A stretch of DNA of 64,000 nucleotides. Origin: Craspedostauros australis (taxonomy: Eukaryota; Bacillariophyta; Bacillariophyceae; Mastogloiales; Achnanthaceae). The translations under genes and the position numbers were made by a program. The notes beneath the pieces are model-generated. The model had not been told where the DNA came from. It saw only the letters and a list, made by a program, of their open reading frames with translations, and searched no databases. The stretch covers positions 124,001 to 188,000 of the forward strand of contig JAMXDE010000027.1 of NCBI GenBank assembly GCA_026770025.1, given 5' to 3'. Positions 1 to 10,289 of this stretch are shown one piece after another; the stretch's first letter is position 1, and each line of letters opens with the position of its first letter.

Positions 1-762
1 CTTGCTATGGTTCTCGCGCTTACTACCTCCTTGCTTGATGTGACGTGCGTCGTAGGTTGCACTCACTGCTTCGCGGATGTCTTCGATAGTCATCTGCTTT
101 TCGATGTTCTCGAACTTGAGCTCGATGAGCTTCACATCCATTTCGTAGTCTCTTCCGAGAGCGTTGAGCACGAGCATGTGGTACTGCTCCATGTCCATGT
201 TAACTCCCGCGTGCTTGCGGCGGTTACGGATCACCTCCATTTCGGTGAGGAAGGTATCCGGGTGTTCGCCTTTCTTCAATCGCATCCCGTTGAGTTGAGC
301 CAACAACTTTGCCTTCATTGGCGCAGTGCGTTGCTCGTAGATGCGCTCGAGAGCCTTCCACGCCTTGCGAGGGTCTCCTCCCTCGTAGATGTTGCTCTCG
401 CATCCCAACACAGCCATGAAGGCGACATCGCCTTCGGTGGTTTCATGGTTGATTGCCATGGTCAGTTCTTCAAACGCGTACTTGGCCAGAGCCTTCTTGT
501 ACTCCGCCTTCTCCTCGGGAGACATGGCAGATAACTTCGAGGCCTTAAGCTTCTTCTCTTCGCTTCCCGCGATGGAGGCGAGGGGAGAGGGGTCAAAAGC
601 CTCGGTCTTCACAATCACTTCATCCAAGTCCTTGAGATACAAGTCTCCGTAACCCTTGCGGTTGGCGCAGGCGAGGAACTTCGCACTCCAAGCTTTCCAG
701 GAGGATCGCTTGCCGTCGAACATGATCATGTAACGATCGGTCTTACCGAGGAAGGACGTCAT
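1..762 (-). CDS. Copia-A gag, N-terminal part (runs off left edge)
   Basis: This is the start of a Ty1/copia Gag protein, the particle protein that packages element RNA. The minus frame is open for all 254 codons from an ATG at 760-762 to the window edge. The translation matches the Copia-B Gag closely: it opens MTSFLGKTDRY against MSSLFGKSDRY there, and both share a GKR/GKK-S-W-AWSAKFL stretch and a block around LLAQLNGMRLKKGE. The ATG lies 80 bp downstream of the element's 5' LTR, the same arrangement as in Copia-B. The zinc knuckles, protease and pol would lie beyond the left edge. No stop codon is visible in the part present. Confidence 0.85.
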   Translation of the reverse strand, partial: MTSFLGKTDRYMIMFDGKRSSWKAWSAKFLACANRKGYGDLYLKDLDEVIVKTEAFDPSPLASIAGSEEKKLKASKLSAMSPEEKAEYKKALAKYAFEELTMAINHETTEGDVAFMAVLGCESNIYEGGDPRKAWKALERIYEQRTAPMKAKLLAQLNGMRLKKGEHPDTFLTEMEVIRNRRKHAGVNMDMEQYHMLVLNALGRDYEMDVKLIELKFENIEKQMTIEDIREAVSATYDARHIKQGGSKRENHSK

Positions 763-842
763 GGTGATGATGGTGAGAGTCGTTTGTTGCTGTGTTGGTG
801 ATGATGGAAACGTAGGATTTCAATCGTAAACGTTTCGAAACG

Positions 843-1523
843 TGTTGGAAATCCGGGGTTAGTGTTAGTAAGAACTAATTCGTTGTTAGATCGTACTATT
901 CAGAACTGTGAGCTCATTCTCTTCAGCTCCTTTGCCTTTCGTTTCTCACGTAGCATCTCCTGCGGCAGCATCTCGTTAGACTGTTGCATTCATGCATCTC
1001 AACGTCATGGATCATCGCTTGCATGCATGAGGCCTCATCCGCAGGCATCCTTGTCATGCACATCGTCGTGCATATCCGAAGGCATTCCTGCCTTGCGACT
1101 CGTCGTGCATATCCTTATTCTACATTCCCTGCGGTACGATTCCACAGTCTTGCGTTTCGCTCTTGATCTCCTGACACCAAACTTTACGATTGGTGTCATG
1201 ATTGGTGTCATGTTTGATGCCCTTTCTGAGTTGTTCTAGTCCGTGGGTGACACGTGCCATGATCTCCAGATGGGGAGATCATCAATGTGTCTGTCATCAT
1301 CTTCCTTCACATGGTCTAGATGTCGTGGCCTTTTCTGGATTCATAGAGGACAGGCTTGTTTGCTTGGTAAGACTGGGGTCATTCCCGTGTGATTCGTGTC
1401 GTGGGTGAAATGGACAATATTCAATGGTGTGACGAATAATATCCAAAGGTGTGACAAATAATGTTGGGAGTTGCGGCAATCATGGGTATCTTTCCGACAG
1501 AGTCGTACCCTCGATTCCTGACA
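843..1523 (-). repeat. Copia-A 5' LTR (681 bp)
   Basis: In element orientation (minus strand) the LTR begins TGTCAGGAATCGAGGGTAC and ends CCCCGGATTTCCAACA, so it has TG...CA termini. Both ends are nearly the same as those of the 792-bp Copia-B LTRs, while the middle diverges and is shorter. The partner LTR is outside the window, so the target duplication cannot be checked. Gag starts 80 bp further on. A perfect 12-bp palindrome, CGTTTCGAAACG, touches the LTR edge at 831-842. Confidence 0.85.
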
Positions 1524-2369
1524 GATACAATGTCAAAGCACACGGTCAATGAGCGCGGATGCGGTGGGATGTTGGTGCACATGGCGGTGTCTCGCCAATA
1601 ATCTTTGGATTCACAGCTGATCCCCTTGCCATGGCAGTCTTCGCAGGCTGTGTACTTGTGGCACACGGACAGGTGCGTATCCCATTTCTGATGATGTTGG
1701 GGGGATGGTCCAAGTCCAACATTGCCAGGGCATTTTCCGTCCTTCGATGTTTGGGAGGGGAACAAACAAACCAAGGCTGTTCGACGAAAGACGGTTTCTT
1801 TGTGGATGCGCATGTGGTTGTGTGGTTGTGGGTGCGTTCGTTTTTTTTTTTGCGAAGTTTGTTCCCAAGATCGCAGAATGCACAACGTGGATGCAATCGG
1901 ATGTTTATCAGAGTGAATATAACCATGTCACACCCCAATAAGCGAAACTGAGAGGCCAACTACAGAGCCTCCGATGGATGTTTGAGGAGATGTAGCATTG
2001 TCTGGGTTGTGTCGGGAGCAGTCTCAACGCTTTTCTCGCAAAACTTTCTCAACTCCCCCATGTCATACATTTTGTCAGCCCCAAGTTCATTCTGCATTCA
2101 AGAACAAGAAAAGTCCACCCACACCAACAACTCCCCAACAAGACCAAGGTCTCTGAGGCGACTGAGCTTCTGTGACCCAAGATCTCTTGTGGGAGCCAAC
2201 AAATCCATTGAATCTCACAACAGCACCAATACTCTCAATTCAACCTAGTAACAGCATTTGGAACACAACCACCTGCTGCACTCATCTTCCACACATTCCA
2301 CTTGTGCCTCAACTTTGTTCATTCAGCCAACCCTGTGCAAGATTCTTAGATCTGTGTTACATCTATTGA
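1524..2369. other. Flank between Copia-A and the DDE-1 transposase
   Basis: This stretch lies between the Copia-A LTR and the first recognised ATG of the DDE-1 transposase. Frames here are short and overlap on both strands. A run of T occurs near 1841-1852. It should hold the 5' leader and perhaps the left end of the DDE-1 element, but I could not find a terminal inverted repeat matching the region after 7183. Confidence 0.4.
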
Positions 2370-5300
2370 GTGACCATGTCTTTGGATCATGTTGGCGGAG
2401 GCAATGATGACTTGTGGGAGGATGATGACAGCAACAGAGGCATTGATCCAGACAATCTAGACTTGGAACCACTTGATGAAGATGCTGTTGTCCATCCTTC
2501 GGATGACAACACAGTCATTTGGACTCCTGATGACTTTGATCTGGACGATGACCATGATGACAACATTGCAGATGACTTGGACACAACGGATCCCAAGAGT
2601 AAAGCCTCCAACTCCAACAGCAACTACCTCATGGCAGAAGAGAATGAAAATGCAGATTCTACACAGGATAACAACACCTTGAACACCAACAATGCCAATG
2701 CCTCTCCTACAACTGCACCTGCATCCACCCGCAACACCAAATCCGATGCAGCAAAGCTGGCAAGCATGAGCCTCAAGTGGAAGCTGCAGACAGGGGTGGA
2801 CGAGAAGCATCATGTCACAGTGGGCGAGGCCCGTGCAGACAGCAAAGTGATCATGAACAAGGAGATGGTGCACATCCGAAAATCGATGCAAGATCTCACA
2901 TGCAGCAAACGGCCAACACCAGATGATATTGTTGATCTTGTCTTGGGTCCCACATCTCAGCTGTACAGAGGTGCATTTTCACAGGGTGTCATGAAGATGG
3001 ATGCATTGGAGTACCTGCAGTTCATGGTTGCATTCACCACACAATCAACCTTCTGTACAAGCACCAAAAACATGTACACCATGGGCTTGTTGAGCACCAA
3101 AGTGGGGTCCCCAAGCAAGACTGAATACATCAATTGGTGGTGCAAAATCCATGAAGATGGCATCACAATCGAGTCCAACCCCCACTACTTTTGGCAGGAT
3201 CTCCAGGCTCATTGCAATCACGCAATGAAGCAGCTCATTGTGACAGGCATGTCCGGAAAACGCACTGTGACAATCGATGACGATAAAGTGCACTGTGAGA
3301 GCAAGGTGGCGTTGCGCAGTGGCATTGCCCGGCACAAGCACCCAAAGTCCAACAGATGGGGGTGAGTTGTACTGTGCACATACTCTACCTTTGGATCATG
3401 CAATTGAGTGTATGTCATGATTGTACAATTGTCAATCATCTTGAATCTCACACACACCACATACATGTCTGCATCCCTCTCTTTCTTATCAAATTTTGTT
3501 GCTTTCCTATCTCTTGAACTTGTGAAATGTCAATGTAAAGATTCACCATCGATACCTTGGCAATGACAATGTCCGGGGTCCCTTGTGGAGTCCAAGTCAT
3601 CCAGGAAACCAAGACAAGCACTGCAAAGGATCTGATCAAGACCCAATTCGCAACCACCAATGCCTTGCAGAACACAGAAGTTCTTGCTGATCGCGGATAT
3701 GGCTCTCTCAAGCTCACACAGGGTCTTGTTGAAGGCGGAGCGGACCTTCAAGGCACTCACAAGAGGGCTCCACACATGCCATTTGTCAATGGAACGTACC
3801 GGACCAACCCAAACCAACTCATGATCAGTGTGACAGAACCCACAAGACTCTTCCTTGCCACCTCCAACAAGGTGAAGGGCGCAACCTACTGTTGCTATGG
3901 TCTCCGAGACAACGGAAAGATGATCATGATGGCAAAGACAGGAGCTGGAAGGTTTGAATGGGATCTCACCATGGCAAAGGTGAAAGAGGAGATCATGTAC
4001 CTTCGCCACATTCAAGCCAAACACACAAATCACCCAGATCTTCTGGCTCATCCAGAGAAGTTCCCAGAGTACTTCTCTGCAGCTGTCGTGAACCTGGAGA
4101 AGTCTCCTTCTGCGGTGCTCGCAATTCAGGCCAGAGGTGACGCAATTCAAGCCATCCAGAATGCACCGAATGACTCAGAGGCAGTCAAGGCAGCCGTCAT
4201 CCTTGCCAAACAAGCTTCACAGGCAGCGGATGATGCAGAAGACAAGGCAAGGATGAGATGGACACAGAAGATTCGTGACCTTGATGTTGTTGGGATGACC
4301 TGTGAACAGCGAGATCCGCTTTGGTTCATGTTGCGAAAGTTCTGCTTGACGAGCTCCACTGTCCACAACATCATCAACGTGGTCCTGGCCAGCACCGAGT
4401 GGTGCAAGGAGACAAATGGCCATGTTCTCCATCATCAGGCATGGGAAATCATTGCCACATTCATGGGCATCGACGTTGAAGCCAGAAAGCAACAAGCCCA
4501 TGTGGAGATCGGAACAGGTGAAGTCAAGAATCGGGCACAGGAGCGATTCAATCTCCTCACAGATGATGCCGAAGACTCAAGATCCATCGAGCAAACAATC
4601 ACCCAAGTTCTTCAGAATCGCGACAATCCTCCTGTTGACTGGCTGCTTGAGGATGTGACTGAATTGGTGGTGCTCTTCTGTGGTGGGTTCAAGCCAAAAA
4701 CAGCTGACAGTATCTACAAGAAGCTCAAGACTGTGATCCAACGACAGCAGAAGCCGGATCGCCGGTATGTTGCCATGACACCAAAGACCATGGAGGCAAT
4801 CTACAAGGCAAGATTCAACTCTGGCAAACTTCCGGCAAAGGGTGAAATGATGAAGGCATTGGTGCAGGATGACAAAGCATCTATCACTCCGGCTCTTGAC
4901 AATCTGGAGGTGGACGGTTCCGACAACGATGTTGAAGGCAGCAGCACCAGCAATCTTGCCCGTTTCCCATTGGCCGACAATGGCATTGGCATCGACTCTC
5001 TGGCTTCCCTTCCTGTTGAAGCCAATGTCATGCTTGCCACCGGACACAATGTCGAAGGCAACACCGAAGGCATCAGCAACAACGATGTGAGGAATAACAA
5101 AGAGGACGGAGGCATGATGGCACTGAAGGAGGCCTTGGTGAAAGAGGCGCTGAAGACATGGTTCATGAAGCCTTTCACTGGTGAGGAGCGACGTGCCACC
5201 AGACTGGGCCACACCAATGAGCAGCCACTCATGAAGAAAGCTGAAAAGATATCGGAATTGACTGGAGATCCTAGCTGTGTGAAGGCCGCATACACAGCAG

Positions 5301-7183
5301 GGTTGGTGCATCGTGGAGACAAGCCCTATGCTCGATCGTCCGTTGACTTTCTTGCAGTTGTCGGAGACAGCACCAAGGATGAAGATGATGAGGTCTTTGT
5401 AGTCGAGATGAAGACCAGGGCTTCGCGCAAAACCAAGGAGGAGGAGAAGGAGCATCAGTTGTCTGTGCAACGCCAATACAGGTTGGATCCCAACTTGCAT
5501 ATCTTTGCAGACTCAGAGAGCGGCAAATTTCGGGCATTGATCCGCAAGGAAGGCGAAAGACTCCAGTTGCTCCATCATGCATTTGTCTACGGTGTCAGCG
5601 GAGCACTCATGGTGATTGGTAAGTTCGATGACATTGGCATTGACTATGTGTGATGAGATCCGGTCCATGCTGCTTCCGCCAATGCACAATGTTCGCATGC
5701 TATTGACACCATACTAACTCATTGCTCACTCTGATACTTGTGCTATTTGATTGGAACTGCATGGCAAGCAGGTGACAGTGGGGCTGAAATCCTCAGATCT
5801 GTTGCGACCAGATTCACGCCTGCATTGATGGAAGCCTATGCCTTGGTGCTTGACGATCTGTACAAGCTTGTGATCGAGTTTGCATACGAAGAAGATTCAC
5901 CGGGACGAACTCCATCTGAAGATCTCATGAGGCAGTTCATGTCATCCAATCCGGGCAGTGGTAACTTCGAGGGCAAAGGCTCCTACCTCCCAAACATGTC
6001 AGAGGATGACCTCTTCCATCAGCTCATGATGTGGAAAGGATGTGAAAATCTCACCTTCCCGGTCCCTCGTGTCAAGACCTTCCTTCCAAAACTGGCAGCA
6101 AGATGGAACATCATGAAGGGTGGTTCCGATATCATGTCAAGATTGATGGAACAGCACAAGGTGAAGCCCCCAAAAGTCTCCTTCCAATGCGTACTCGTGT
6201 CGCGTCTGATGCAACTGATGATGACACTCGTGCACAAGCTAATCCAGATCACGGACAACAGGGCAATTGAGACAAATGCAGATCTCGATCGATCACCATC
6301 GTTGATCCATCTTCGGAACAAGATGAACAAGAAGTGGAGCTACCGTGACTCCCTTGCTGCCATTACCAAACGCCTATCCCACCACTTGGCTGTGGCTTAC
6401 ACTCAAACCTGACTGGCACGTGAAACAAATGACGAGACAAGGCTCAGAGACATCGAAAAAACCCTCAGTCTTCCCAGTGGTGTCAAGTCATGCCATGGTG
6501 GCAAGTTCAAATTGAATGGAGTGCCAGAGACTCGGCAGCCGTTGTTGGCCATCCTTGGTAAGCCCCCAGCTGAGAGGACTGTCTCAGAGGCATCGTTCAT
6601 TGAAGGCCTGCACAAAGGGGACCATACCCTTGTGACAGTTCCAAAGAAGAAGAGAAGCTGTGTGGTATGCAACCTGCAAGTCACAACATATTGTACAGGA
6701 TGTCATCTCACTGTCTGTGGAGCAAGCAGAAAGAAAAAGGAAAAGTCTGCATGGATGGAGAAGTGTGGCATCCCAGGTCATCTGGCAATGTTGAAGGTAC
6801 CCGATGGAGACAAGGTCCTGGTGGTTCCCAACACATGCCACCACATCCTGCATGGCAAAGACACTGAATGGTGCACAAAGGTTGGGAAAGGATTGAAGGA
6901 GACTGCTCAACCTGCAGTCGTGGCAGTTCAGAATGGTCACGAACGAGCTGGAGAAGCTGAAGAAACTGGAACAGATGGCAGGCCAGCAGCGGCAGCAGTG
7001 GCAGTCGCAGCAGTAGCACAAGTTACCCAAGAGGGTGGAGATGACGCACAGGATGAAGAAGAATCGCAAGCAAGGAGGGAGGCAGACAACAGGAAGGCTG
7101 CAACAGAGATGAAGAAACGAGCGGCAGCTCAATTTGCCGCTGAACAGAAGGCTCGCAGCAAGAAACGACACCGCACAACCTGA
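2370..7183 (+). CDS. DDE-1: DDE transposase fused to a PD-(D/E)XK nuclease-like domain, 3 exons, one in-frame stop
   Basis: I read this as join(2370..3361, 3541..5618, 5772..7183), about 1494 codons. Residues 1-150 are acidic and low in complexity. A probable DDE core follows: TIDDDK near residue 302, ADRGYG near 388 and RDNGK near 450. The layout resembles piggyBac transposases, but the family is tentative. Around residues 885-950 there is a PD-(D/E)XK-like nuclease signature (GHTNEQPL, then RSSVDFLAVV, then VVEMKTR), as in YqaJ/lambda-exonuclease proteins. A CX2C-X7-CX2C-X4-C cluster followed by Cys/His residues lies near 1318-1375, recalling the piggyBac Cys-rich tail, and the end is charged and Ala-rich. 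Both introns join in phase. One TGA at 6410-6412 interrupts exon 3 while the same frame continues in protein-like sequence for 257 codons, so this copy is probably disabled. ATG 2370 was chosen as the first in the open frame; MSLDHV at 2376 is equally possible. Confidence 0.7.
3362..3540 (+). other. Intron 1 of the DDE-1 transposase
   Basis: The 179-bp intron has the donor GTGAGT after TGGGG and the acceptor TAAAG. Exon 1 leaves two bases (GG) and exon 2 supplies A, giving a Gly codon and a smooth join (KSNRWG then FTIDTLAM). Both flanking frames would otherwise end in stops inside the intron. A pyrimidine-rich stretch lies near 3476-3490. Confidence 0.75.
5619..5771 (+). other. Intron 2 of the DDE-1 transposase, with TACTAAC branch site
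   Basis: The 153-bp intron has a consensus GTAAGT donor and a perfect TACTAAC branch sequence at 5711-5717. It ends at a tandem acceptor, AAGCAG. Splicing at either AG keeps the frame; the first would add one Ala. The downstream CAG (5769-5771) is the likelier acceptor and gives LMVIG joined to DSGAEIL. Confidence 0.8.
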
Positions 7184-7875
7184 ATGCACTCCAGAGAGAT
7201 CCGCGCCAACAGTAGGGAAAAGCAGCATCAATAGCATATCAGCTCACCTACGCAGATGCAACAGATCTGTGCAAGAAGACAGACAACGACACGAAAATCA
7301 AACGGATTATGAACGCGAAAGACAAACAACGAAAATGTGATCATAACGTGAATACATGCGAAAGGCATCCCACGAAAATGAAATTAACACGTGGATACAC
7401 GCGAAAGGCAGATAAACGAAATGCTCTCGACTCAGATCGTGAGAATTATAAACTTGAGAAAAACAAAGAAAACAACTTCTACATTTTGTGCACGCAAAGT
7501 TACTATAGAGCATCTCAGGAACAGGAACAGATTTTGACCAAGTTGGTACAATCCATCACATCATCGCAAAGAACGGGATCATCATGGATGAGATCCAGTA
7601 CCACAGAACTCTCTCCTCATCCATGAGAACAAGGTTGTAAGACTCGGCACACCAAACCGAAAAGCAAACAATGAAATCACAAGCATGCTCCAAAGCAATA
7701 CCATGACAAGACAAAAAGATGACATTCCAATGGTATGAACGGGTATTACTTGCATGAGCGAAGGCCATTTAGTTGGTTACAGCTATGATACTACTCATCC
7801 GTGCCTCCTTCAAAGCGATGGCAGATGAGGCTGATTGAAGATGTCATGTCATGTGAGTCAATGTCAATGTGACGT
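7184..7875. other. Downstream flank of DDE-1
   Basis: No convincing gene is visible. The sequence is A-rich, with recurring ACGCGAAAG and ACGAAAATG words between 7290 and 7420 (for example AACGCGAAAGACAAACAACG and TACACGCGAAAGGCAGATAA), which look like degenerate short direct repeats. The right end of the DDE-1 element may lie here, but no terminal inverted repeat was found. Confidence 0.35.
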
Positions 7876-8524
7876 GATGATGGATGCGGATGTGATCTGC
7901 TGTGGAGGTGAGTGGATGTGGATCGATGTGGATGTGGATTGAGGTGGAAGTGAGTGGATGCGGATGTGGATCGATGTGGATGTGCTCTGTTGTGGAGGCG
8001 AGTGGACGTTGATGTGATCTGTTGTGGAGGTGATTGGATGCGGATGTGGATGCGGACGTGGATCGATGTGGAGGTGATCTGTTGTGGAGGTGAGTGGATG
8101 CGGATCGATGCGGATGTGTTCTGTTGTGGAGGCGAGTGGATGTGGATGTGATCTGTTGTGGAGGTGAGTGGATGCAGATGTGGATCGGTGCGGATGTGAT
8201 CTGTTGTGGAGGTGAGTGGATGTGGATTGAGGTGGATGTAAGTGGATGCGGATGTGGATTGAGGTGGAAGTGAGTGGATGTTGATGTTATCTGTTGTGGA
8301 GGTGAGTGGATGTGGACCGATGCGGATGTGATCTGTTGTGGAGGTGAGTGGATGCAGATGCGGATCGATGTGGACGTGGATCGAGGTGGAAGTGAGTGGA
8401 TGCGGATGTGATCTGTTGTGGAAGCGAGTGGATGCGGATGTGGATCGATGTGGATGTGGATCGATGCGGATGTGATCTGTTGTGGAGGCGAGTGGATGTG
8501 GATGTGGATCGATGCGGATGTGAG
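7876..8524. repeat. Imperfect minisatellite (GTGGATG/GTGATCTGTTGTGGAG words)
   Basis: About 650 bp are built from shuffled copies of short words: GTGATCTGTTGTGGAGG, GTGAGTGGATG, CGGATGTGGATCGATG and GGATTGAGGTGGAAGTG. The higher-order unit is roughly 40-60 bp with many substitutions and rearranged blocks. Hexamer periodicity (GGATGT, GGATGC) keeps several frames open on both strands. The longest minus frame would encode His/Pro/Ser/Thr repeats and is best explained by the repeat itself. Confidence 0.85.
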
Positions 8525-8576
8525 GTGGCATTGGTGTTTTCAAGTTTGGTGTTGTCGTCTGCGTTCTCTTGGTGGA

Positions 8577-8628
8577 TGTTGCTGTTGCTGTCGCTGTTGC
8601 TGTTGCTGTTGCTTCTGTTGTTGCTGGC
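8577..8628. repeat. (GTTGCT)n microsatellite
   Basis: A run of GTTGCT/GCTGTT hexamers with a few variants lies close to the end of the minisatellite. On the minus strand it would read Ala-Thr or Asn-Ser dipeptides. It probably arose by slippage, like the adjacent minisatellite. Confidence 0.8.
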
Positions 8629-9390
8629 GGCGTCGCTGCGCGGTTGGCGTTTCCGTCTGGCATCCATCCCACCTTCTGCCAAGAGAAATGGACACGCAGA
8701 ATGATGCTGGTCACACCGAAACAAACCAATTTTCCTTGTTCGGAACACCCCAAAACGATCACATTCTTTGGCGCAGACACCCAACACAACTGTCCAACAC
8801 AGAAGCTGAATACCACGAACGGTCGCTGTACGCATTAAAATGACGTTTTGGAAATATTGAAACGGTACCGAAGCTGTTCCCAACGCCTCCTTCAAAATGT
8901 TTGAAATTGAATGTAACGTGTCAATAACGTCTCAAACACCGTGAACACGATCAAAACACGACCCAGATCATCGTTGATTGCGAACAGAGGAGAGGAATCG
9001 GAACCATCTACTCTACACGTGGAGGACGGACGTCCTCCCGCTTGTGTCAGTCTGAACGTCAACTTGCATTTAGACGTAGCAATGGAACAATGACACCCAC
9101 TGTACTAGAGGAACACAACAAAGATATAAGAATGAATACTGCCATGATCGGTCCTCCACATGCATAGGAGAAGTATGGATCAGCTATAGTGGAAGTAGAG
9201 ACATTGGATTAGATGGAGGAGGTGCACATGGAGAGTGCGTGTGCTGCAATTTGGCACTAGTCTGTAAAGCACAGGAACCAGAAGTAAAATTGCGGATGCA
9301 ACGTCCGTATGTATCGCGTAGAGCAAAAACCGTGTTGTTTTCACGCAGTGGGGTGTCATGTTTGCGTTGGGGTCTGCTTTTTTGTGATTT
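8629..9390. other. No gene recognised
   Basis: Only short overlapping frames occur on both strands, with no splice-supported or recognisable protein. The sequence is moderately AT-rich near 9100-9180. Nothing could be assigned. Confidence 0.4.
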
Positions 9391-9494
9391 TGACCCCCCC
9401 TGAGAGGCCCGAAACCTTCCTTGTTCGGAAGGTCCTTCCTTGCAAGGAAGAATCGGCCTTTTCTGACCCCCCGATCTTCCTTGTTCGGAAGGTG
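9391..9494. repeat. Hairpin cluster with 60-bp periodicity
   Basis: The word CTTCCTTGTTCGGAAGGT occurs twice, exactly 60 bp apart (9416-9433 and 9476-9493). Each copy is a stem-loop in which CTTCC pairs with GGAAG around a TTGTTC loop. Between them is the perfect palindrome CTTCCTTGCAAGGAAG (9435-9450). A C-run (TGACCCCCC) precedes both copies, so the unit looks like a diverged tandem duplication. Confidence 0.7.
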
Positions 9495-9690
9495 CACTAA
9501 GAACACCGTGAAACAAAACTCACCATGGATATGGCGTCTGTACTTCTTCGGAACCAACAGAATGCGAATTGATGAAAGAGAAGCGTTCTCGTTGTTGCAA
9601 GTCACGCAACACAGCGTTCACAGAAACGTAGAAGGACACACTACATGAAGTTTCGTCTAGTTTCAAATCGGTCATTCTCAGTCGTGTCAC

Positions 9691-9773
9691 TATGAGTCCC
9701 ATCAGTGAGTCGACCAACCATTTGAAATGGACCTCCTAACTTTTTGTCTCTGATTTCCAAACCAAGCACATAT
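9691..9773 (+). repeat. Extra copy of the DDE-2 terminal repeat (outer part)
   Basis: These 83 bp closely match the outer half of the left DDE-2 inverted repeat at 10131-10213. Shared words include GTGAGTCGACCAAC, TTTGAAATGGACCTC, CTTTTTGTCTC and CCAAACCAAGCACATAT, in the same orientation. No matching inverted partner was found before 10131, so it looks like the remnant of a related element or a local duplication of the end. Confidence 0.7.
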
Positions 9774-10130
9774 CCCAAATGAGGAATTTGCTGACAAATT
9801 TGGCACATGTGTGTTGGCATGTTCCGCACGCGGATGCCTTGGGATCGTGGAAGACGGTGTTGGTTGTTACGGTTTCAATTGCTATTTCATTACGTTGCTA
9901 ATCCGATGCTCTTGGAGTCTTCCGTTGGTCTGCCCAACTATGAGTTGGCACACGAGATGCTCTCTCGCTGTTGCTCGTATTCTCTCTCTCTTGATGTTGT
10001 GTGCTGGTATCACGCAATATTCTGTACTCGATACGTACTCCGTATTCGATACATACTCAGTTGTCTCACCCTCTATTGGCCCACGACTCCACAAGGAATT
10101 GGCAATGTCTCGTCCGAACTCCTCTTTGCA

Positions 10131-10289
10131 TATGAGCCCCTCGAGTGAGTCGACCAACACTTTGAAATGGACCTCTTGACTTTTTGTCTCCGTTGTCCAA
10201 ACCAAGCACATATTCGTAATCCTTGTAGGTCTAATACGAATAATTAACCATTACAATTTTGAGTTAGATCTTATTTTAAGTTTTATGGA
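10131..10289 (+). repeat. DDE-2 left terminal inverted repeat
   Basis: Reads TATGAGCCCCTCGAGTGAGT at the outer end and TATTTTAAGTTTTATGGA at the inner end. Its reverse complement matches 16018-16176 over the whole length with scattered mismatches and small indels. The strongest blocks are GTGAGTCGACCAACACTTTG, CCAAACCAAGCACATATTCG and TTTTAAGTTTTATGGA. Confidence 0.8.

Noticed and set aside
7791-8816. A 341-codon minus-strand frame rich in His, Pro, Ser and Thr
   Set aside because: It lies almost wholly inside the minisatellite and is explained by the repeat periodicity; its ends have no protein-like character.
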